From NCBI GenBank assembly GCA_003427395.1, contig BFEA01000054.1, positions 459,194 through 523,193 of the forward strand: a stretch of DNA of 64,000 nt, in the 5' to 3' direction. A program made the position numbers and the translations under genes. Origin of the DNA: Chara braunii (lineage: Eukaryota > Streptophyta > Charophyceae > Charales > Characeae). Below the pieces are notes generated by a model, which was not told the DNA's origin, did no database searches, and saw only the letters and a list, made by a program, of their open reading frames with translations. Below, piece by piece: positions 36,019 through 44,197 of the stretch (the first letter of the stretch is position 1; the number at the start of each line of letters is the position of its first letter).

Positions 36019-36486
36019 TTGCGTTTGACTCGCTGGGCGGCGGTATGTGTGTGTGGCTGACTCTCTTTTTGTGTCTGTGTGAGATAACCTGAAGCAGGTG
36101 GTACTCATTGTAGGCAGAAGGTACGTCTGCATTTATGTCACCTGTTGTATATTTTGTGCATAGATGACATGCAACAGGTGGTGGAGTTGCAGGCAGCAGG
36201 TATGATATGTTTCACACCTTCACCTACCTAAACCAGCAAACCCCCCAGTACTATTTGTTTGGCCATGTGAAAGGCCTTCACATGATTGAGCACCCTCACG
36301 AGGTGCCAAAGAATCAGTGTGTACCTCGAAATGCAGCAGGTCTTGTAGACACAGCAGGTGCTTCACATGCAGAACCAGCTGCACCTTAAGGAACTGCTGC
36401 ACATGGTGCAGGTGCTGCAGATGCAGCATGCAGCAACAAACATAGCAGCCAAGTCCTTTGTCACCCCCTGAACCCCCCTCCCCCAC
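36019..36486. other. Non-coding stretch after the hAT relic
   Basis: Contains GCAGGT/GCAGCAGG-like short repeats (about 36150-36430) and a hairpin around GGCCATGTGAAAGGCC (about 36262). No gene is recognised. It may be the 3' part of the hAT element. Confidence 0.35.
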
Positions 36487-36552
36487 CTCCCACTACTAAT
36501 TATTTCACAAAGTGCTCACCTCCCACTACTAATTATTTCACAAAGTGCTCTG
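36487..36552. repeat. Perfect 33-bp tandem duplication
   Basis: Two adjacent copies of a 33-bp unit beginning with ACCTCCCACTACTAATTATT and ending with CACAAAGTGCTC. Confidence 0.95.
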
Positions 36553-36852
36553 TTTCACGTGGAATTTGGTGTGTGGGGGTGCCTAAACCAGCGCAAGACA
36601 ACCCTTTTTTTTTTTTTTTTTTTGACTTTTTTTTTGCCCCAAAAGCCCGTCATCTGGAAACCTGGACGACCCGGACCATGGACGTCCGGAGGAGATGTCC
36701 AGGGGAGACGTCCGGTCTCCGGACCATTGGTAACCTAGTTTTTTTTTCTTTTTGGCCGTTGGCCTACAACCAACGGATTCTTCTAAACTCCACTGCCCTG
36801 TTGTAAAGCAGACCCGAGTTTGATTCCCAAAGGAATTGAACTCCATCAAAAT

Positions 36853-36920
36853 AAAATTTGGACCATTTTTTGGCTTACTCGTGTCATCCTTGCGCAGGGG
36901 CCATGCTAATCTCCCTGTGG
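36853..36920 (-). ncRNA. U6 snRNA 3'-domain-like segment (copy 2)
   Basis: The plus strand shows AAAATTTGGACCATTT, then GTGTCATCCTTGCGCAGGGG and CCATGCTAATCTCCCTGT. It is the reverse complement of U6 from the AGAUUAGCAUGG box to the 3' oligo-U end, with few mismatches except around the AAAUCGAG part. This is the better preserved copy. The 5' stem-loop and ACAGAGA box of U6 are missing. Confidence 0.88.
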
Positions 36921-37025
36921 CGCGAGCAGTTTCGGTCGTGTGATCTTTTGATCGCACGACTGAAATTCTTCGAGTTGCACTCAAGCATTGGGCTTCTCTT
37001 TATCAAAAAGGAGCTAGCCTCCTTT

Positions 37026-37098
37026 TTGTAGCTCATCGATTCGATCCCGATATTTGTCAGGTGAAAGTTAAGTGCTAATACCTACTGAGCTAGCTCCT
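37026..37098 (-). other. tRNA-Glu(UUC)-like head of composite retroposon, copy 2
   Basis: The minus strand reads TAGCTCAGTAGGTATTAGC (A box), then CTTTCACC in anticodon-loop position (anticodon TTC), then GGGATCGAATC (B box). These are canonical pol III internal promoter motifs at tRNA spacing. Acceptor and T stems are imperfect, so it is a SINE-type head and not a tRNA gene. Confidence 0.72.
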
Positions 37099-37739
37099 GT
37101 TCCACATTGAACAAAAGCAACTCTTCAATATGAAGAGATTTACACCCCCCAGAAGGTCGCCAGCCCACGACCAAGTAAAATCTAGTCGCTACTGCCCCTC
37201 AAAAGGTTGGCCGTCCACCACCGAATCAAGCGCGTGTCCAGCCTGACAGGGCAGGACGTGGACCCTCCACCACCTAGGTGAGGGCTCGAACTCCCGGCAC
37301 GGATAATATATGGCTCTTTGAAGAAGAAAAAAAAATGGCGTTCTACACTTCCTACGCCGCGAACGTACACGCAACACGGCCATCCTTTTTAGCTACTTAG
37401 GCCCCGAACCATACGGCTTAACAACTGCGCGTCACAATTTTTACTAGAATAAATTAAAATTTTATATTTTTATGGTCGTCTGCCTCTGCGGCTCTACCCG
37501 ACACGGAGAGTGATTGGCTATATCACCAATCCTCGTCGTCGCTTTTGCCGACAGTAGGCGTTCGTACCTAAGAAGAAAAAAATTGACTTCTTAATCAATG
37601 GTCGAGTTTGAACAAGCTTTGGCAACACTGCAATCTCATCAAGTCAAACTTCCCAACAAAATCCATACTGAAAACCAGACAACGTCTGGCATTGAAAACA
37701 CAGGGCAGATACCCTTGCTAGGGTTTCTGCAAAATTCTG

Positions 37740-38090
37740 CTTCGACGACGAGACTTCAACAAGTGACAACATTGAAGGCGAAGGCGGTAATGGAAAGGTC
37801 AGCGGATCCTCGGGCAGCGTTCCCGCAGGGAAGCACAAGAACGGACGTCAACTGGCCTTCGAGCTAGTCACTGATGTCATTAAGAGTCACTTAACGGTGG
37901 TGGCGGATTCAGTGGACCAGGCAAGCAAGCGGCAGTGCGATATGATGCGGAGACAATGCTGCAAAATGGAGAGGGAGGCGAAAACAAAGGAGAGGTAGTG
38001 CGAGGTCCTAGATGTAGGGCAACAAATGCTTTGCTACGCTCTGCTGAAAATAGTGTCAGCGTTGACGAGGGTCTGTGATCCGTATTTGTT
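37740..38090 (+). pseudogene. Likely PIF/Harbinger accessory protein C-terminal fragment
   Basis: The frame reads GKHKNGRQLAFELVTDVIKS, then VADSVDQASKRQCDMMRRQ, an in-frame stop at about 37997, then CEVLDVGQQMLCYALLKIVS. This helical, arginine-rich pattern resembles the C-terminal part of the trihelix/Myb-like partner protein of Harbinger transposons. It faces the transposase relic at 39209-40780 in convergent orientation, the usual arrangement for that superfamily. The DNA-binding N-terminus is absent, apparently replaced by the retroposon. The assignment rests on context and remembered similarity. Confidence 0.45.
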
Positions 38091-38600
38091 TTTTTATCGT
38101 CTTCTTCTTTCTATTCTTTCCTTTCATTTTTTTTTTTATTTACTTGTTCATTTTCCGCCGATCCTTTCGAGTGCCTGGCCACCATGTAAGAATAGTGTCC
38201 CCTCCGGCTTTGTAGGTGGCGTAGAGGGTGATCACACTCGTGAATTTCCCGGGAGGTGGGCGCTAAAAAAATGCTTTTCCGCTCCACCATTTGGGCAATG
38301 GATATTGGCGCTCTCGAATGCGGGTGATCAGGGGTGATGCACTATGGAGTGATGGTCGGGCGTCGGTGTGCCAGCATACTTGGATCACGCAAGATCGGAA
38401 AGAGGGGGGAGGGGGGGTTGTTGGTGGGTTTGTAGTTCAATAACTTCGGGGGAAGTAGGTGTGAAGGTTCGGAGAGGTTGATGCGTGTGCACGGCGATGG
38501 GCGTCGCCATTGCCTTGAGAGGGTGTATCAACGAGAGATGTGTCATCTTCTGTGAGATGAGGCATCGTCGGGACAATTACAAAGATGCGCGTTCAACTTC

Positions 38601-38891
38601 ATGAACTCTATCATGAGTGAGAAGGTGTGCCAAGTCGATGCAGATGGAGACACGTGTGTCCAGGTGGCAGTGGGGTATGGTTTGACCAGAGGGCTTCTAG
38701 CGCAGATCGTCATGTTCGCAACCAAGGTCAGAGTCGCCATTCCGAACAGATGGGACACTAGGGTCTATGTCCTTGCAGACATCGTCGATCTTCTTGTTCT
38801 GAACGTCGCCGTCGAGTACGACAATCGTCTAACCGACAGGGATTTTTTTTTTCTCACACAATTTTTCGTTCAGGCAGCACATCGATTTTGA
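38601..38891 (+). CDS. Unassigned frame between Harbinger genes
   Basis: A 96-codon frame with mixed amino-acid composition (VCQVDADGDTCVQVAVGYGL near its start) that looks protein-like and not repeat-derived. I do not recognise a domain. Its position between the putative accessory protein and the transposase suggests it could be another part of the same element. Chance is not excluded. Confidence 0.25.
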   Translation: MNSIMSEKVCQVDADGDTCVQVAVGYGLTRGLLAQIVMFATKVRVAIPNRWDTRVYVLADIVDLLVLNVAVEYDNRLTDRDFFFLTQFFVQAAHRF

Positions 38892-39208
38892 TAACCGACA
38901 GAGCAAGACAAAACATAACAAAATGTAATGGACAAAATTGTACACCAGTCACAGCGTTGAGATAGAGGAAAGTAAAGGTCTTCGGGTCCATACTTCCTCG
39001 CGGACACTACCTGGCCATTGCAAAGGGCCAATCATGGTCCAAATGCTAACGTTGTCTACCAGCATTGATTGCTCCCCCAGACGGAGAAGGATTAATTGGC
39101 AAGCGCTAAGCACATGTAATCCAACCTAAATGTATCATCAACTTCACCCAATCGTAACCATCCCCTACACGAAGAAAACACAGACGCACGCAAACCAACC
39201 GCTAGTCA

Positions 39209-40780
39209 TCAGATATGCATATTCAAGCGCAGGGCCTCTTTGAGAGCAAATGCCGCCTCGGTCACGCCGGCCTTTGACGCTGGCTGGGCGACGTCTTGCA
39301 AACCCATATCAATAGGCACAAGATTGCCATTGTCGTCTCGGTCGAGCAGCAAATTCTCATCAAACGCAATCCCGACGTCTATCAAGATGTTGTGGATCAT
39401 GCAAACCATAAGGAACTGCGACGGGAGGTTGTCCACGTTCGGCTTATGATGACGATGAAACAACCTCCACATCCCCTTTCAGCCCGAATGCCCTTTCCAC
39501 CCCCCTCCCGGTTGTCTTCTATCTGTTGTCGAACAATGCCTCATCGCCAGTCTGGTAGCAACCTTCGTACGGGGACGGCGATCCATATCCGAGGTGAATA
39601 CCCATTGTACCCGAGGATGTAGCCCGTCGTCCGAACCCCCGCTGGCAGTAGAACCACATCCGCGTTGAAGATCTCTCCCGCTTCCGCTTTCCTGAATAGC
39701 GTCGAGTTTCGAAGGACGCGCTGCTCATGCACGCTACCCAGGTAGCCCACGGACACATCAAGTATCCTCATGTCGAGGTCGACCACAACCTGTGCCACCA
39801 CGGATAATTATTATTTTCTGTCGAAGTAATTCTCCGAGGGTGCGTTCGCAGGCTTGTCCACATATATATGGGTGCAATCAATTGCACCCATACAATTAGG
39901 GAAGTCTTTTCCAGCGAAAGCACGGAGGACCTGCAGAAGACGCCAACCGGTCGGCATCACAAACTTCTCTAGGTATGCAGACAAGATTGCATTGGTGACG
40001 TCCATGACGGCCGCGATCCCTTACGACCTCCCGATTCCGAATGAAGAAGTGCTGCTCTCAAAAGTTTCGCGTGACGACCACCTGTAGAGCGCATAAGCAA
40101 CGATGTGGTCGGGCTGCAGTGGCTTGCGGTAGTGTGTCAGTTGCCGGTGGAGGAACGGACTGCACGCTGCAACGATGTTGTTGAACAGGGTCCGCGACAT
40201 CCAAAGTTTATCGTGGAAATAGTCGTCGGTGGCGTCATCTGCAATCATCAGATCCCTCTACGTCCCGCTGGTCCTTCTCTTCACCCACCAATGCGGAGTC
40301 TCCCTTGGCATAACACCAGCGAGGATGGCGTTCGACAGCAAAACGGGTGCATCCCACAAGCCCGGCGACGAGTGCACCTCCATCAACGCCTGAGCTCCCT
40401 CCTGCCCCTCTCTGCCCCACTTGACCAGCGGAGTCCTTGCACCGTCTGCAGGTGCCAAGTAACAGCGAGTAATGCAGTTGTCAATAGCAGTTTCTCACGG
40501 TGTGTGAGTATCCTCCCCCCCTCACCACCCCCCTCCCTCACAACGTTCTCCATCACTGCCTGGACAAAGACTACCCACCCGCGCCGCGGTGCTGAGTGTT
40601 CCAGCGCTGCCCTAACCGTTTCCCGTACATAGAACACTACAACAACCGACCATGGCCGCCGGATTTGTAGGCAGACTGGAGGCGGCCTCCTATACCTCCT
40701 GCGTGGTGGATGCCCCTTGGCACAACGCCGCCGCGCGCTGCGCCCATGTACATTTTCAACTTGGAATTTCAAACGCACGT
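39209..40780 (-). pseudogene. PIF/Harbinger transposase (DDE_Tnp_4 type), decayed
   Basis: Read on the minus strand, an N-terminal part (about 40780-40250) leads to DDATDDYFHDKLWMSR and HYRKPLQPDHIVAYALYR (about 40130). After an in-frame stop near 40020 comes the catalytic block MGAIDCTHIYVDKPA (about 39880). After two stops near 39808 follow LDVSVGYLGSVHEQRVL and TTGYILGYNGYSP (about 39600), where the second catalytic aspartate is expected but tyrosine is read. The third acidic region is shifted out of frame near 39490. The C-terminus (MWRLFHRHHKP to ALRLNMHI) ends at 39209. Multiple stops, shifts and the lost aspartate mean no activity. Confidence 0.85.
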
Positions 40781-41099
40781 GCGCGCCTCACTTTTCCCAC
40801 CGGCCATTCAGCATGCGCCCGTTCATGGGACATCGGCCCTGCACAATTCCATGTGACTTGGCCCAGTCGGGCCCACGTGTGGGCGGACGTCTTTTCATCC
40901 GCCCACAATCCTATGCGGACATCATCGGGCACGGCCGCAGGGGGTTTGACAGCTCTTGAGTTTCAAGGGAAGCATTCTCTAGGGTTTCGTGTAGGGGTTG
41001 TGGAACAATAAATGAAGTTACGGTAAATTAATCACGATCCGCTGGTAAGGGCGCCCTTACAATGTAAGGATTCTTCAGTGCTGTGGAACGAGGCCCTTA
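40781..41099. other. Non-coding stretch upstream of the Harbinger relic
   Basis: No gene is recognised. It may hold the 5' end of the Harbinger element; I could not find a matching terminal repeat on the other side. Confidence 0.35.
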
Positions 41100-41220
41100 G
41101 GGCATACTCACACTAGGACTTTTTCTACTTCTCTGTGGGCGTAATTGCGGTCAGGTGCATCCAGGCGGGGTCAGAAAAGGGGTCATGTATGTCCAAGACA
41201 GTCCTAGTGTGAGTGTGCCC
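41100..41220. mobile_element. Tourist-like MITE with TTA target duplication
   Basis: A 121-bp element with terminal inverted repeats GGGCATACTCACACTAGGAC and GTCCTAGTGTGAGTGTGCCC. It is flanked on both sides by TTA (41097-41099 and 41221-41223). A 3-bp TTA duplication is the signature of PIF/Harbinger elements, whose transposase relic lies next door. A further related end, CCCTAGTGTGAGTCTGCCCT, lies at 41248-41267. Confidence 0.8.
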
Positions 41221-41425
41221 TTAGACCACCAGTACATCCAGGAAAGCCCTAGTGTGAGTCTGCCCTGAGATGCTCCCTCCGAAAAAATGGACGCTCAGGG
41301 CAACGCGACCAAGATGGCTGATGGAGCCTTCAAAAACCGAAAACAAAAATGCCGCACTGGCGTTCGCCAAAGCTTGGAGCCCAGGGGGAATCCACCGCGT
41401 ACAAAAGAGGCATGAATGTACTGGC

Positions 41426-41599
41426 GGTTTAAACCACCAGTACTTCCTAAAGTCGTGCCCATATACAAGCCACAATTTTTGGAAACGTACAGGCCACTAC
41501 AGGAGCGCCCAAATTCATCCGAATAGAAGTGTTTCTAGTACTTTCTACTCTATTTTATTCTGCGGCCTATAGCTGGGCCAAGTACTGGTGGTTTAAACC
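41426..41599. mobile_element. Small MITE with GGTTTAAACC palindromic ends
   Basis: The left end GGTTTAAACCACCAGTACTT (41426-41445) and right end AAGTACTGGTGGTTTAAACC (41580-41599) are perfect 20-bp inverted repeats. Each end is also part of a local palindrome around GTTTAAAC. The body contains CCACTACAGGAGCGCCCAAATTC and CTCTATTTTATTCTG-like blocks that recur at 42748-42900. A degraded end lies at 6424-6470. It has no coding frame. Confidence 0.75.
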
Positions 41600-42747
41600 A
41601 CCAGAACAAACCCCCTCTTCCAAAACTTCTGGCGATACTATCCGTTTGGGCACCAAAAATTAAGTTCGGTAACTTATGGTCCACTGTGCTGGCGCTAAAC
41701 ATCAGTAAGTCAGAGACTCGTCAGTCAAACTGATTCACCGCGCGGCCACAGGCACTCGCCCCGAAGGCTAAACCATGGGCAGGGCAGATGTTCAGAGCCT
41801 GGAGGCAGAAACGCACAGGCCCAGCCGCGGCAGTGGCAGGGCAGTTCCATCGGTGGCAGATGATACAGAGCACCATGCATAACTGCTGCTTATGACATTG
41901 CACTAACAACGTGCAGGGTTCAAGTCCCGCTCACGTCATTCTGGGCTCGGGACAGTGGGTGGTCAACCTGACTGAGGGCCAGGTCAGGGCAAGAGGTACC
42001 TACACAGTGGTTTCGGTCCGTGCACGTGTATAGCAAACAGATACCAACACCCCATTTCACATTCCACCCGTATCAGATGATTAGTTCAGAATAGGCCTCC
42101 AATCAGACATTTGACGCGTAACAGATGATTAGCTCAGAGTAGGCCTCCTAGCACATATTCCACCCCTACCAGATGGTCAGTTCAAACTTCTAAGTAGGCC
42201 TTCCAGCACACGTGCTGCTGCCCACAAATGGAATGGAGCCATCATAACTGGCGGACCCTCGATCAGGATTATCCTGACGGACAGCTGGCTTTTTGTTAGA
42301 AAAAAATGGGGGCCACCAGCACCTGAGTCACAACCCATGTTTGAAATAGGCAAGAATACACTAAATGGCACTGTCGTCATAGCACAAGTTTGAAACTCGC
42401 AATGAAAGCACCATGGATGTGACAGAGCCACACGTGTTATAACTACAGGGGCCGGTCGTGGTGTCAGACGGGGAAGGGAAAAAAAAGAAAAATGGCCAAC
42501 AGATCTATTTTGACTAAAATTGCAAGTTTCAAACTCGCGCCATGACAACAGTGCCATTTAATTTTTTTCTCGTTTTCGTTTTTCAAAAAGCCCAGGTTGT
42601 TGTAGAGGCCGGAATCCAGACAAGTGTGTTCTCTTGCTCAGGCGCACTTTTCCCAAAAAAAAGACACAAAGTAGGCCAGTACCCACCTATAGTGGACTCT
42701 TCGGGGTGGGATGTGTGCCGATGCGCATGGCTGAATGAAATAGAATC
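41600..42747. other. Gene-free stretch
   Basis: No protein gene is seen. Three versions of ATGATTAG(T/C)TCAGA(A/G)TAGGCCTCC occur near 42077, 42125 and (degraded) 42173. An inverted pair GAAACTCGC(A/G) with GTCATAGCAC and CATGACAACAGTGCCATTTA around 42365-42560 suggests another foldback of about 190 bp. Confidence 0.4.
41878..41945 (+). other. tRNA-like segment (possible SINE head or tRNA relic)
   Basis: TGCAC-TAACAAC-GTGCA forms a 5-bp stem with a 7-nt loop, followed by GGGTTCAAGTCCC, a canonical B box/T-arm core. No convincing acceptor stem is present and position 33 is not T, so it is not called as a tRNA gene. Confidence 0.35.
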
Positions 42748-42900
42748 CGGTGATTAAACCACCAGTACGTCGGAAAGTCGCGGCCACATGCTTTCGGAGG
42801 ATGAACGAGCCACTACTGGAGCACCCAAATTCAACCGAGTTGAAACACTTTCACTCTATTTTTTATTGTGCCCGATATACGGGAAAGGTACGTGTGGCTT
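42748..42900. repeat. Diverged relative of the GGTTTAAACC MITE
   Basis: GATTAAACCACCAGTAC, then GAGCCACTACTGGAGCACCC, AAATTCAACCGAGTT and CTCTATTTTTTATTGTGCCC are colinear with 41426-41599. The right terminal repeat is degraded. Confidence 0.65.
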
Positions 42901-42949
42901 AAAAAGAAACCTCGGGTAAGCCACTCGTGGATATATCTCAAAGCAGTCA

Positions 42950-43020
42950 TCCTTCTTTTTTCTTTTTCTTTCTTTTTCTTTTTCTTTCTTTTTCTTTTTC
43001 TTTCTTTTTCTTTTTCTTTT
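42950..43020. repeat. (CTTTTT)n polypyrimidine repeat
   Basis: Runs of TTTTTCTTTCTTTTTCTTTT with a period of about 6 and 16. Confidence 0.93.
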
Positions 43021-43096
43021 ATGCTTAAACACCCTTGTGTAAGCCCTGTATCCCGGCGGCGGGAAGAGAACCGTCAGAATGGAGGGCTTATCTGTC

Positions 43097-43170
43097 GGGC
43101 TGCTCCATCTATTATTGGTGGGGAGCGGCACCTTCTGGAAACCGGGTCCAGCGTCCCCATTGATGCATCT
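43097..43170 (-). repeat. Family Z repeat fragment
   Basis: GGCTGCTCCATCTATTATTG, TGGGGAGCGGCACCTTCTGG and AAACCGGGTCCAGCGTCCC form the reverse complement of the motif at 57495-57595 and 6075-6135. A short further piece (GGTGGCACCTGCTGGAAATC) lies at about 43702. Confidence 0.6.
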
Positions 43171-43901
43171 TGTAACACAGAGATTGCTGTTTGATGTTTC
43201 CTGGGGCTGTGGTCGTATCTCTTGTCAGCCCCGGGCTCCGTTTTCCCATGGAGCTGCAAGTAACACCCTTCCCATCTTGGAGCACCCATTATTGATTAGC
43301 CCAGCCCCGTTCAGCAGCCCCCCTGTTCGTTGTTACCGTGTCTGTCCCTTAAACCCTTCAAACCCTATACCTTCTCACAACTCATGTACCATTCATATTT
43401 GAGTCTTGAGACGCGAAGATCTGCAATGTAATGGGATGCGATGCAATACATTGCGCAGTGCGATAGAGTGCGAGTGAATAAGAGCAGATTATGCCAGTAC
43501 GAGATCCTGAGTAGGTGTATGCTCAGCCACAGAGCAGATGGGAGTTTTGTGAGTTGTAGGGCAGTCCCTGTTGTCATTTCCAGCCTCCTCCCTGTGCCAT
43601 GCTGTGTTTCCTCCCCTGCTTCCCATCCAGGTCTTCGTTGCTTCTTTTGCTGGTCCTTTCTCCTGCTTGTCTCACTGTCGCCTCTTCTGCCAGCACTGGG
43701 GGTGGCACCTGCTGGAAATCGGGTGCAGCATTCCTTCAGTCTTCCGCCTGTTCTGCACCCAGTCGTCATTGTCGCTTGCTGCTGTTCACTCGATCGATTT
43801 GTCGCGAGAGGGCGGCCCTTGTTGCTTCGTTCTACTCGATGCCTGGCCAGGTCTTCAGAGGAGTAGAGTTGCTACATTTCTGGGGCTGGGAGGGGTAGGT
43901 G
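43171..43901. other. Gene-free stretch before the assembly gap
   Basis: No gene is recognised. Open frames of up to about 140 codons occur, but they overlap one another on both strands and lack motifs. Confidence 0.4.
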
Positions 43902-44197
43902 NNNNNNNNNNNNNNNNNNNNNNNNNNNNNNNNNNNNNNNNNNNNNNNNNNNNNNNNNNNNNNNNNNNNNNNNNNNNNNNNNNNNNNNNNNNNNNNNNNN
44001 NNNNNNNNNNNNNNNNNNNNNNNNNNNNNNNNNNNNNNNNNNNNNNNNNNNNNNNNNNNNNNNNNNNNNNNNNNNNNNNNNNNNNNNNNNNNNNNNNNNN
44101 NNNNNNNNNNNNNNNNNNNNNNNNNNNNNNNNNNNNNNNNNNNNNNNNNNNNNNNNNNNNNNNNNNNNNNNNNNNNNNNNNNNNNNNNNNNNNNNNN
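43902..44197. other. Assembly gap (296 N)
   Basis: Unknown sequence. It separates the C-terminal end of the minus-strand LINE from what lies to its left, so the LINE 3' end may be inside it. Confidence 1.

Larger units (their letters stand above)
36739..37733 (-). mobile_element. Composite tRNA/U6 snRNA-containing retroposon, copy 2
   Basis: Same order as 2762-3632. The minus strand starts near 37733 with AGAAACCCTAGCAAGGGTAT and passes the tRNA-like head (37026-37098), a hairpin (36934-36960) and a U6 3'-domain match (36853-36920). It then crosses a reverse B-box motif near 36809-36823 and ends in an A-rich tail (T-rich on the plus strand at 36739-36752). It is about 120 bp longer than copy 1. 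A further B-box-like GAGTTCGAGCCCTC lies on the minus strand near 37280. The element borders a Harbinger accessory gene relic on its right. Confidence 0.72.

Noticed and set aside
35736-36132. Cysteine-valine and histidine-threonine open frames
   Set aside because: Translations of the GT/GC microsatellite.
36853-36920. A functional U6 snRNA gene
   Set aside because: Only the 3' half is present, within a repeat with a second copy. The 5' stem-loop, ACAGAGA box and upstream promoter elements are missing.
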